Assembly (NCBI GenBank): GCA_037442025.1
Contig: JBBIRB010000023.1
Location: 1 to 42,093 of the forward strand
From: UBA2287 sp037442025
GTDB taxonomy: Bacteria > Bacteroidota > Bacteroidia > Bacteroidales > Tenuifilaceae
Direction: 5' to 3'
Length of the DNA stretch: 42,093 bases
How positions within the stretch are numbered: the first letter of the stretch is position 1; every line of letters starts with the position of its first letter. The translations under genes and the position numbers were made by a program. Shown piece after piece: positions 23,420 to 30,828 of the stretch. The notes below the pieces were generated by a model that saw nothing but the letters and a program-made list of their open reading frames with translations, did no database searches and was not told the DNA's origin.

Positions 23420-23902
23420 ATGTAAAATTTAAAAACGCTAAATTTTGAATGTAAATTGATATGAAGTAATGGATAGTTCAAGAAAATTCGATTTGGAGCA
23501 AAGATTAATAAACTTTGCTGTAAGAATGCTTGAAGTATCTGAATTACTTCCAAACACTAAAGCAGGAAGCCACATCTCGGAACAACTTGTGAGATGTGGT
23601 ACTTCTCCTGCTTTTAATTATGGCGAAGTGCAAGCTGCTGAGTCGCATAAGGATTTTATTCACAAAATTGGCATAGTACTTAAAGAACTCAGAGAAACAG
23701 GTATATGCCTTAAAATAATAATTAATAAGCCTTTAGTTAAACATCCCGAACAAATTAATTCCGGTTTAATCGAATGCAATGAGTTAATTGCAATTTTTAC
23801 AAAAAGCGTAAAAACGGCTAAATCAACTATAAATCAAAAGGGATAAAATTTGAATACCAGGGCTTATATTATATTTTACATTCATTAATTTACATTTTAC
23901 AT
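23420..23902 (+). repeat. IVS-like element: four-helix-bundle gene bounded by imperfect inverted repeats
   Basis: The left end (from 23420: ATGTAAAATTTAAA, then GAATGTAAA at 23447-23455) matches the reverse complement of the right end. The right end, read from 23902 backward, gives ATGTAAAATGTAAA and then GAATGTAAA. Between the two ends lies one gene of the family encoded in 23S rRNA intervening sequences. The transcript could fold into a stem with the gene in the loop. The element interrupts the etfA-to-oxidoreductase spacing. AT-richness makes short matches easy, so the repeat call is moderate. Confidence 0.5.
23469..23846 (+). CDS. Four-helix-bundle protein (23S rRNA intervening-sequence protein family)
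   Basis: 125 aa, nearly all helical. The family pattern is visible: FDLEQRLINFAVRMLEVSELLP, then the H-IS-QLVRCGTSPAFNYGEVQAAESHKDFIHKI block and KELRETGICLKII. Proteins of this family are encoded in 23S rRNA intervening sequences and scattered in Bacteroidota genomes; their biochemical role is not established, although RNA binding has been suggested. They share a fold with the Avd accessory proteins of diversity-generating retroelements. It is unrelated to the flavoprotein genes on either side and probably an insertion. Its base composition is more AT-rich than its neighbours. Confidence 0.85.
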   Translation: MDSSRKFDLEQRLINFAVRMLEVSELLPNTKAGSHISEQLVRCGTSPAFNYGEVQAAESHKDFIHKIGIVLKELRETGICLKIIINKPLVKHPEQINSGLIECNELIAIFTKSVKTAKSTINQKG

Positions 23903-23931
23903 TTTTTTTATAAATGATTTAAATTTTAACT

Positions 23932-25251
23932 ATGATAAATCAACTAGTATTCGCTGCGGCACTTGCAATTACCCTTGGGGTTTTTGCTTTTACGGCCTTC
24001 CGTTACTTTAAACTTTTTAAATTAACCAGGCCCGCTTTTCCTGTAAAGGACTTTAGCAAGCGCTTCATGCTTATGCTTAACGTGGCCATTGGTCAAACCA
24101 AAATGTTTCGTAAGCCTTTAACAGGAGGTATGCACGCCATGGTTTTCTGGGGTTTTTGCGTTATTCTAATTGGCAGCATCGAAATGGTTATCGATGGTTT
24201 ATGGGGAGTTGAGCGTTCGCTTAAAGTTTTTGGTGACCTTTACGATTTCATCATGGCATCGGGCGATATTTTTGCGCTAGTAGTAGCAATTGCCATAGTT
24301 GTATTTTTGGGTCGTCGCCTGTTTATTCACGTTAAGCGTTTCGAAGGAATTGAAATGAAGCACATTTCGCATATCGATGCAAAAATTGCCCTTTCAATTA
24401 TTCTTCTCCTTATGCTTACGCTGCTTGGTATGAACACAAGCTATGTTGCCTATAATACTCTAATTGGTCACGAAGTATTTGGTGTTTACCCTGTTAGTCA
24501 GTTTTTTGCTCAGTATTTCTCGGGTTTCTCTGCCGACACATTACATATTCACCACGAAATACATTGGTGGGCGCACATTCTGCTAATCTTCTTTTTTGCA
24601 AACCTCCTGCCCTACTCCAAGCATTTCCACGTTTTCATGTCGGTTCCCAACGTTTTCCTATCGCGCCTCGAGCCGCTCGGAAAGTTACCCAACATGGACA
24701 ATGTAACCCGCGAGGTTAAACTGATGATGGATCCAAACACAGCCTTTGCTGCTGCTCCTGCCGATGCTCCTATTGAACGCTTTGGCGTTAAGGATGCCGA
24801 GGATGCTAGTTGGAAGAACTACCTCGATTCGTTAGCTTGCACCGAGTGCGGCCGATGCACTTCGGTTTGCCCTGCAAACATTACTGGCAAAAAGCTGTCG
24901 CCCCGAAAAATTGTGATGGATCTTCGTGCCCGCATGAAAGAGAAGTCGAAAGGTCTTTTAAAAGAAGGTAAAACATTCGACGATGGCCGTTCGCTAATTC
25001 GCAATTTTATTTCCGAAGAGGAGCTTTGGGCCTGCACCACTTGCAACGCTTGCGCGCAGGAGTGTCCAATAAACATTAATCACCCAACGCTTATTGTGGA
25101 CATGCGCAGGTACTTGGTTATGGAAGAAGGCTCCGCTCCCGGCGAACTTAAAGCAACTTTCAATAACATTGAGAATAACGGTGCACCCTGGCAGTACTCG
25201 CCAGAGGATCGACTGGTATGGGCTCAGGATTTTGAAATGAATAAAATATAA
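23932..25251 (+). CDS. Membrane cytochrome b-like/ferredoxin subunit of an ETF:menaquinone oxidoreductase (EMO/HdrE-D type)
   Basis: 439 aa. Five hydrophobic segments (about 4-22, 68-88, 111-127, 150-167, 212-228) form a NarI/DsrM-like membrane domain. Candidate haem-ligand histidines include the cluster at 205-215 (HIHHEIHWWAH) and H133, H144. The cytoplasmic C-terminal part has two [4Fe-4S] motifs, C303-C313 (CTECGRCTSVCP) and C368-C378 (CTTCNACAQECP). With the CCG-domain protein encoded 4 bp downstream it corresponds to the single-chain ETF:(methyl)menaquinone oxidoreductases known from fatty-acid-degrading syntrophs, here in two pieces. Transfer of acyl-CoA-derived electrons to menaquinone is inferred from the operon. 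Confidence 0.85.
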   Translation: MINQLVFAAALAITLGVFAFTAFRYFKLFKLTRPAFPVKDFSKRFMLMLNVAIGQTKMFRKPLTGGMHAMVFWGFCVILIGSIEMVIDGLWGVERSLKVFGDLYDFIMASGDIFALVVAIAIVVFLGRRLFIHVKRFEGIEMKHISHIDAKIALSIILLLMLTLLGMNTSYVAYNTLIGHEVFGVYPVSQFFAQYFSGFSADTLHIHHEIHWWAHILLIFFFANLLPYSKHFHVFMSVPNVFLSRLEPLGKLPNMDNVTREVKLMMDPNTAFAAAPADAPIERFGVKDAEDASWKNYLDSLACTECGRCTSVCPANITGKKLSPRKIVMDLRARMKEKSKGLLKEGKTFDDGRSLIRNFISEEELWACTTCNACAQECPININHPTLIVDMRRYLVMEEGSAPGELKATFNNIENNGAPWQYSPEDRLVWAQDFEMNKI

Positions 25252-25255
25252 CTGA

Positions 25256-26050
25256 ATGGAAACTATTAAAATACACGTACCCGTAATGGCCGACCTTTTC
25301 GCTAAAGGCGAAAAACCCGAATACCTTTTTTGGGTTGGTTGCGCTGGTGCATACGACGATAGGTACAAAAAGGTGGTTCGTGCCTTTGCAAAAATTCTTA
25401 CTCACCTAAATGTGAACTACGCTGTTTTGGGCAAGGAAGAAACCTGTACAGGCGATCCTGCTCGCAGGGCTGGCAACGAAATGCTTTACCAAATGCAAGC
25501 ATTACAAAACATTGAGCTGTTTAAAGCGTACGAAATAAAAAAAGTAATTACGGTTTGTCCTCATTGCTACAACATTTTTAAAAACGACTACCCCGATTTA
25601 GGTGCCAAATTCGAAGTAGTAAATTACACCGACTTCATGCTCGAAATGATGAATAGCGGCAAACTTAAGGTTGACAAGAAGGTTTTTGCCGATTCGCGAA
25701 TAACCTACCACGACCCATGCTACCTTGGTAGGGCAAATAGCAAGTACGATGAGCCCCGAAAAGTCATTAACTCGGTTACCAACAACCTGGTTGAAATGGA
25801 GCGCAGCAAAAGTTTTGCCCTTTGCTGCGGAGCAGGTGGCGGACAAATGTTTAAAGAGGCCGAAAAGGGCGACAAGGAGGTTTTCCTCGAGCGCACCGAG
25901 GACGCTCTGAAAACCAATCCCAGCATTATTGCAACAGCCTGTCCGTTTTGCATGACCATGATGACCGACGGCATTAAGTACAAAAACAAAGAGGAAGAAA
26001 TTAAAAATTACGACATTGCCGAGCTTATTGTAATGTCGCTTGGAATTTAG
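25256..26050 (+). CDS. CCG-domain (Fe-S)-binding protein, HdrB/HdrD-like
   Basis: 264 aa with two cysteine-rich (CCG) domains. The first has C29 (VGCAG), C64 (CTGDPARR) and C101/C104 (CPHC). The second has C155 (HDPCYLGR), C190-C191 (CCGAGGG) and C229/C232 (CPFC). The first site has CT instead of CC, so only the second can bind the full non-cubane-type [4Fe-4S] cluster known from heterodisulfide reductase; this asymmetry is common among relatives. It would form the cytoplasmic part of the ETF:quinone oxidoreductase with the preceding membrane protein and contact EtfAB. The following acyl-CoA dehydrogenase starts 22 bp later. Confidence 0.88.
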   Translation: METIKIHVPVMADLFAKGEKPEYLFWVGCAGAYDDRYKKVVRAFAKILTHLNVNYAVLGKEETCTGDPARRAGNEMLYQMQALQNIELFKAYEIKKVITVCPHCYNIFKNDYPDLGAKFEVVNYTDFMLEMMNSGKLKVDKKVFADSRITYHDPCYLGRANSKYDEPRKVINSVTNNLVEMERSKSFALCCGAGGGQMFKEAEKGDKEVFLERTEDALKTNPSIIATACPFCMTMMTDGIKYKNKEEEIKNYDIAELIVMSLGI

Positions 26051-26072
26051 AAACACAATAACCTACAAACTA

Positions 26073-27848
26073 ATGGAAACAGTTAACCTTAAAAGCGGCG
26101 AATTTCTTGTAAAAGATGTTGATGCCAACAGCATTTTTACTCCCGAGGAGTTCAACGAGGAGCAACGAATGATTGCCCAAACCTGCAGAGATTTTCTTGA
26201 AACAGAAGTATTCCCAAACCTCGAAAAAATTGACAAAGGCGACAGGGTACTGATGAAAAGTATTCTTAAAAAAGCCGGCGAACTTGGCATGCTTGGCATA
26301 GCCGTTCCCGAGGAGTACAATGGTTTTGGACAAGATTTCGTGACCCAAATGCTTGTTGCCGAAACTACAGGTGCTGGCTACTCGTTCTCGGTTGCCTACA
26401 TGTGCCACTGCGGAATTGGAACCATGCCCATTATGTACTATGGCAATGAGGAGCAACGCCAAAAATACGTTTCGCGCCTTGCAACCGGCGACCTAATTGG
26501 CGCGTACTGCTTAACCGAACCAGGCGCAGGTAGCGATGCCAACTCGGGTAAAACCCAAGCCAAACTCAGCGACGATGGCAAGCATTACATTCTGAACGGT
26601 CAAAAAATGTGGATTACTAATGGTGGTTTCTGCGACACTCAGGTGGTTTTTGCAAAAATCGATAACGACCGTATTCTCAGTGCTTTTATAGTTGAGAGCA
26701 ACTGGCCTGGCGTGGTTATTGGCCCCGACGAGCATAAAATGGGGATTAAAGGATCGTCGACTACCCAAATATACTACAACGATGTAAAAGTTCCTGTTGA
26801 AAACCTGATTGGTGCCCGTGGCGAAGGATTCCGTATTGCCCTAAGCATTCTGCACATGGGTCGTATGAAACTAGGAGCCAACGTAATTGGCGCAGCCAAA
26901 CAAACCATTACCGATGCCGTTAGGTACTCGAACGAAAGGAAACAGTTTAACACCCAAATAGCCAACTTTGGCGCTATTAAGCACAAACTAGCCCAAATGG
27001 CCATTAAAACCTTTGCTCACGAATCGGCAATTTACCGCGTTAGTAAAGATGTTGACATACTTATGGCACAGTACAAAGCCGAAGGCTGCGACCAGGGTCG
27101 TGCTGCTATCGATGCCATTAGCCATTACGCCGTTGAAGATGCAATTCTTAAGGTTTGGGGTTCGGAAATGTTGGATTACGTAGTTGACGAAGGCGTTCAA
27201 ATTCATGGTGGTATGGGCTACTCGGCCGAAATGAATATTGACCGTGGCTACCGCGACTCGCGCATCAACCGTATTTTCGAAGGAACCAACGAAATTAATC
27301 GACTTTTGGTTGTTGAAAGCGCCACCAAGCGTGCCATGAAAGGTGAGTACGATTTAAATGGGCCTGCTGAAGAGTTGTTTAAAAACCTCGACTCAATTAC
27401 CGATGGTGCTGTTGCTGGCGAAAGCTACTATGCTGAGAAACTTCGCTACATGAAGAACTTCAAAAAAGCTGTTATGCTTGCTATTAACAGCGCAACTAAA
27501 GCCTTAGGTAAGAAATTTATGAGCGAACAGGAGGTTGTAAACAACCTTTCGAACATGATTATGGAGCTGTACGAAGCCGAATCGATGGCGCTTCGCGTTG
27601 CCAAGGTTGAAAACACCCAAGGTGTAAACACCATTTACAGAGATATGCTCGATGTTTTTGTTTACGACGCTGCCAGTTTAATTCGTAAAAATGCCAAAGA
27701 TGCCATTTACTCGAGCGTTGAAGGCGATGAGGCAGAAAAGATCATTAAAGCCATTAAGGTATTAACTCGCGTAAAGGGAGTCAACGTTAAAGATGCCCGT
27801 CGTCGTATTGCCGATAAAATGATTGAGAATAACGAGTATAAGTTCTAA
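26073..27848 (+). CDS. Acyl-CoA dehydrogenase with C-terminal extension
   Basis: 591 aa from METVNLKSGEF; an in-frame ATG at 26040 would overlap the preceding gene. ACAD signatures: CLTEPGAGSDANSG (FAD and substrate binding), KMWITNGGF, VQIHGGMGYSAEMNIDRGYRD, and RIFEGTNEINR, in which E403 aligns with the catalytic base of short/medium-chain enzymes. The extra ~170 residues at the C-terminus are as in VLCAD/ACAD9-like bacterial dehydrogenases. It oxidises acyl-CoA to enoyl-CoA and reduces ETF. It is the last gene of the etf unit, followed by a terminator. Chain-length preference cannot be told. Confidence 0.94.
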   Translation: METVNLKSGEFLVKDVDANSIFTPEEFNEEQRMIAQTCRDFLETEVFPNLEKIDKGDRVLMKSILKKAGELGMLGIAVPEEYNGFGQDFVTQMLVAETTGAGYSFSVAYMCHCGIGTMPIMYYGNEEQRQKYVSRLATGDLIGAYCLTEPGAGSDANSGKTQAKLSDDGKHYILNGQKMWITNGGFCDTQVVFAKIDNDRILSAFIVESNWPGVVIGPDEHKMGIKGSSTTQIYYNDVKVPVENLIGARGEGFRIALSILHMGRMKLGANVIGAAKQTITDAVRYSNERKQFNTQIANFGAIKHKLAQMAIKTFAHESAIYRVSKDVDILMAQYKAEGCDQGRAAIDAISHYAVEDAILKVWGSEMLDYVVDEGVQIHGGMGYSAEMNIDRGYRDSRINRIFEGTNEINRLLVVESATKRAMKGEYDLNGPAEELFKNLDSITDGAVAGESYYAEKLRYMKNFKKAVMLAINSATKALGKKFMSEQEVVNNLSNMIMELYEAESMALRVAKVENTQGVNTIYRDMLDVFVYDAASLIRKNAKDAIYSSVEGDEAEKIIKAIKVLTRVKGVNVKDARRRIADKMIENNEYKF

Positions 27849-27864
27849 GATTATTCCTTGTAAA

Positions 27865-27893
27865 GAAAAGGGCAGTATGTAACTGCCCTTTTC
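27865..27893. terminator. Bidirectional terminator between convergent units
   Basis: A 12-bp stem GAAAAGGGCAGT/ACTGCCCTTTTC with a 5-nt loop, with U-rich sequence after the stem on both strands. It ends the etf-ACAD unit on the plus strand and probably the symporter gene (stop at 27906) on the minus strand. Confidence 0.85.
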
Positions 27894-27905
27894 TTTTGCA
27901 CTTTG

Positions 27906-28790
27906 CTAACGTACTACGATTCGAGAGCCCTTCACTTTTAGGTTCATCCAAGCAATTATCAATCCGGCCGTTCCAAACATAATAAGGCTGTATATGGCTG
28001 GTGAAATGGTCATGGTTGGATTATGAAGTAAAGTTGCTGCTATAGCGATTCCCAGTGTGCCATTTTGTATTCCCGATTCGATTGAGATAGTAATACTTTG
28101 TGTTACACTCAACTTGAAAATGCGCGAAGAATAGTAACCAATTATTAGCATGGCCACATTCAGTGCCAAAGCCACAGGGCCTGCCTGAGCAAAGAAGTTA
28201 AAAAAGTTTTCTCTGTCGTTAAAAATTGCCGCTAAAATAATTACAACCAGTAGCAAACCCGACATAATTTTAACAGGCTTATTCATTTTATACGAAAACT
28301 TTGGAGCCTTAGCCCTAATTAGCATTCCAATGGCCACTGGTAATAAAGTAATTATAATAACTTTTATCATGGTATCGAATACTGGCAAAGGAACGTACTC
28401 ACCATGATTCAGAAAGTAACCCATTGAAAAGTTAACAACCAAAGGAATGGTGAATACTACAATTAAACTTGAAATTGCCGTTAACGAAATTGATAATGCG
28501 GTATCGCCCCTTGAAATGTGTGTTATTAGATTGGATGTAGGACCACCCGGGCAAGCAGCAAGAATCATAATACCAACGGCTAACTCAGCATTGCGCATTG
28601 GTATTAACAAAAGGAGTATAAAACCTATTAAAGGCAACAAAACTATTTGATTTAGAATTCCAATAGCTGCAGCTTTTGGGTATAAAGCAACCCTTTTGAA
28701 ATCGTTGGGGACCAACGAGAGGCCCATTCCAAGCATTATAATTCCCAGTGAAATGGGTAGCAGAACATCGGTGATGAAATTCGATTCCAT
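27906..28790 (-). CDS. Bile acid:sodium symporter family (BASS/SbtA-like) transporter
   Basis: 294 aa with about nine to ten membrane segments. Family features include LPISLGIIMLGMGLSLVPNDFKRV, LAACPGGPTSNLITHISRGDTALSISLTA and SIESGIQNGTLGIAIAATLL. Bacterial members carry bile acids, pantoate, 2-keto acids or other organic anions with Na+; the substrate is unknown here. The ATG at 28790 was chosen because a promoter element lies at 28820-28827, which a start at 28886 would place inside the gene. It is a single-gene unit convergent with the etf operon. Confidence 0.9.
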   Translation of the reverse strand: MESNFITDVLLPISLGIIMLGMGLSLVPNDFKRVALYPKAAAIGILNQIVLLPLIGFILLLLIPMRNAELAVGIMILAACPGGPTSNLITHISRGDTALSISLTAISSLIVVFTIPLVVNFSMGYFLNHGEYVPLPVFDTMIKVIIITLLPVAIGMLIRAKAPKFSYKMNKPVKIMSGLLLVVIILAAIFNDRENFFNFFAQAGPVALALNVAMLIIGYYSSRIFKLSVTQSITISIESGIQNGTLGIAIAATLLHNPTMTISPAIYSLIMFGTAGLIIAWMNLKVKGSRIVVR

Positions 28791-28819
28791 TGAATTTAAT
28801 TTTAGTTTATAATCTAAAA

Positions 28820-28827
28820 CAAATATA
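28820..28827 (-). promoter_or_regulatory. Bacteroidota -7 promoter element of the BASS transporter
   Basis: The minus strand reads TATATTTG, a perfect TAnnTTTG, about 30 nt before the ATG at 28790. No clear -33 TTTG was found. Confidence 0.6.
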
Positions 28828-28919
28828 AATAAAACATGCGTATAATTTAAAGATTCTATATGCCAAAGAAATTTTTCGTTAATCAATTATTACTTTAATA
28901 AGCCAGGTAATGCAGAAAT

Positions 28920-28949
28920 GAAAGGCCATCGATTTTTCGATGGCCTTTC
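28920..28949 (-). terminator. Intrinsic terminator after mscL
   Basis: A 13-bp perfect stem (GAAAGGCCATCGA and complement) with a TTTT loop, 17 bp after the mscL stop on the minus strand. The downstream U-tract is modest. Confidence 0.75.
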
Positions 28950-28965
28950 ATTAAAAACAAAAAAA

Positions 28966-29364
28966 TTACTTTTTTAATAAATCTCTTATTTCGGTAAGAA
29001 GTTCTTCTTGCTTGGTGGGTTTTGGTGGAACGGCAGGCGCAGTTTCCTGTTTTCTCTTGGCTGCATTCATTGCCTTAATTACCATAAAAATGGCAAAGGC
29101 TACAATAACAAAATCGAAGGTAACCTGCAGAAAGTTGCCGTAATTAAGGGTTACAACTGGTCCGGTTTCAGTTGCAGCCTTCATAACAAACTTTAGGTCG
29201 GTAAAGTTAACACCACCAATTAAAAGACCTAAGGGAGGCATAATAATGTCGGTTACTACCGAGGTTACAATTTTCCCAAAAGCGGCACCAATGATTATAC
29301 CCACTGCCATATCGGTAACATTACCCTTCATGGCAAATGCTTTAAACTCGCTAATAAATTTCAT
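28966..29364 (-). CDS. mscL: Large-conductance mechanosensitive channel MscL
   Basis: 132 aa. TM1 region VTDMAVGIIIGAAFGKIVTSVVTDIIMPPLGLLIGG and TM2 VTFDFVIVAFAIFMVIKAMN are characteristic of MscL. A charged C-terminal helix (EELLTEIRDLLKK) forms the cytoplasmic bundle. The homopentameric inner-membrane channel opens under membrane tension to release solutes during osmotic downshock. It lies 18 bp after the DUF3078 gene and is probably co-transcribed with it. Confidence 0.97.
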   Translation of the reverse strand: MKFISEFKAFAMKGNVTDMAVGIIIGAAFGKIVTSVVTDIIMPPLGLLIGGVNFTDLKFVMKAATETGPVVTLNYGNFLQVTFDFVIVAFAIFMVIKAMNAAKRKQETAPAVPPKPTKQEELLTEIRDLLKK

Positions 29365-29382
29365 GGTTTCAAAATTTAATGG

Positions 29383-30339
29383 TTAGAATTTAACTGATAT
29401 TCCTGCTCCAAAAATCTCTTTGAACTGAATTTGGGGTGAGAAACTGTCAAGTGTTCCATCATTATTGGTATCCTTCCCAATCTTAACCTTGTCGTCGTAT
29501 ATTATATGAGTATTTAGGTTAACGTTAATGTACTTATTAACTTTAAGTGCTATTAGAGTTTCCCAGTTAATTACTATATTTTGTGGGTTCTCGAGGTAGT
29601 TGGAGAAAAGGTCGAGTTTAGTTGTAAACGAAATATTTTTCAGTAACTCTGTTTTGAAATCGTTTTTAGTAAAAATCAATCTAATATACCCTCCAAATTC
29701 GCTTTTTGTATTCTTCCCTGGTTCAACTCCAAATGCTCCAGCGTCGGATAGTGCTGTATCCGTAACAATAGTAATCTTGCCTGTAAGTGGAGCAGCAAAA
29801 ACACTGAGGTATGCAGAGGGCTTATAATCGATACCCACAGCGGTAATTACGTAAGCGGGTGCGAAAGCATCGGAAATTTTCACCTTGCTACCATCAGCCA
29901 GGAAATTGTATCCGGCAGTCATTTGCGATTTGAAGTTGAATAGCGCAGCGTAGTATAGGTTTTTGTAAGCCTCGCGACCAAACTTCGATAAGAAATCGAC
30001 CTTATCATCGGTTTTTCTAAAATCGGTTTTTTCGCCTTTACTTAGAACGCCATAGCCTAAATCGAGAGAGTTGTCCCAAGCAATTTGACCTTTTTTATAA
30101 TTGGCAAACAGGCTAAAGATCCCATTCACTGCAAAAGATTTTTCACCACCTGCAGCCCAGTTATAAAGTGCAGTTTGTGCTAAATTAAATCCAACAACAC
30201 CTCCGGTTTTCCACCCCGATACCGAATCGGCAACATGTGTCTTCAACTTTCCCTCAGCTTCCGTAACTTGACTAAAAGCTGGATAGGAAACAATAAAAAT
30301 GGCATATATAAGTATAGAAATTGTTTTATTTTTTTTCAT
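29383..30339 (-). CDS. DUF3078 protein, probable outer-membrane beta-barrel
   Basis: 318 aa with a signal peptide (about residues 1-23, ending YPAFS|Q). The body is rich in alternating aromatic/hydrophobic strands, begins SGWKTGGVVGFNLAQTALYNWAAGGEKSF (the DUF3078 opening) and ends in a terminal Phe (GAGISVKF), as expected of outer-membrane barrels. DUF3078 proteins are frequent in Bacteroidota and of unknown function. No TAnnTTTG element was found in the 100 bp upstream, which carry the DUF3467 terminator. Confidence 0.85.
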   Translation of the reverse strand: MKKNKTISILIYAIFIVSYPAFSQVTEAEGKLKTHVADSVSGWKTGGVVGFNLAQTALYNWAAGGEKSFAVNGIFSLFANYKKGQIAWDNSLDLGYGVLSKGEKTDFRKTDDKVDFLSKFGREAYKNLYYAALFNFKSQMTAGYNFLADGSKVKISDAFAPAYVITAVGIDYKPSAYLSVFAAPLTGKITIVTDTALSDAGAFGVEPGKNTKSEFGGYIRLIFTKNDFKTELLKNISFTTKLDLFSNYLENPQNIVINWETLIALKVNKYINVNLNTHIIYDDKVKIGKDTNNDGTLDSFSPQIQFKEIFGAGISVKF

Positions 30340-30412
30340 ATTAAGTAGGGTTTTGGTTTCAGATTAAAATTAATCGAAAAAATTCAATAACTAATCCCAT
30401 TTCTATATAAAA

Positions 30413-30434
30413 AAAGCGGTTTAAAAACCGCTTT
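30413..30434 (-). terminator. Intrinsic terminator after the DUF3467 gene
   Basis: A 10-bp inverted repeat AAAGCGGTTT/AAACCGCTTT followed on the minus strand by a U-tract, 8 bp after the DUF3467 stop. It marks the end of the secE-to-DUF3467 cluster. Confidence 0.85.
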
Positions 30435-30441
30435 CAAATTC

Positions 30442-30762
30442 TTATGCTTGACCTGTTCCGCCAAAGTTCATTGGGAAGGGTGGCATTCCCATATTCCCGC
30501 CCTCAGCTAATTTAATGTTTCCATGAACGGTCTCAAATTTAGCAATATTATCCTGCAAAGCCAGTAATAAACGCTTGGCGTGGTCGGGGGTTAATACAAT
30601 CCTCGACTTAACTTGCGCTTTTGGAACACCTGGCATTACCCTAACGAAGTCAATAATAAATTCGGAAGCTGAGTGCGTTATAATAGCCAAGTTTGAGTAT
30701 ATCCCTTGAGCAACGTCGTCGGAAAGTTCAATGTTGATGGGATTGTTTTTCATGTCAGACAT
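30442..30762 (-). CDS. DUF3467 family protein downstream of rpoC
   Basis: 106 aa. The compact core contains IELSDDVAQGIYSNLAIITHSASEFIIDFVRVMPGV and RIVLTPDHAKRLLLALQDNI, the DUF3467 pattern, followed by a Gly/Met/Pro-rich tail. Its function is unknown. In Bacteroidota it regularly follows rpoC. Here a terminator hairpin (30791-30810) lies between the two genes, so expression depends on readthrough or a weak internal promoter. A second Met three residues on (30753) is an equally possible start. Confidence 0.85.
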   Translation of the reverse strand: MSDMKNNPINIELSDDVAQGIYSNLAIITHSASEFIIDFVRVMPGVPKAQVKSRIVLTPDHAKRLLLALQDNIAKFETVHGNIKLAEGGNMGMPPFPMNFGGTGQA

Positions 30763-30790
30763 TTTTTCAGGATTTATGGGTTAGAAAAAT

Positions 30791-30810
30791 AAGGGGGCAA
30801 ATGCCCCCTT
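30791..30810 (-). terminator. Intrinsic terminator/attenuator between rpoC and DUF3467
   Basis: A 9-bp GC-rich stem AAGGGGGCA/TGCCCCCTT followed on the minus strand by AUUUUU, 18 bp after the rpoC stop. Confidence 0.8.
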
Positions 30811-30828
30811 CATTATAATTTTTACTTA

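Noticed and set aside
23469..23846. Avd accessory protein of a diversity-generating retroelement
   Set aside because: No reverse transcriptase, template repeat or variable repeat is nearby; the intervening-sequence protein family explains it better.
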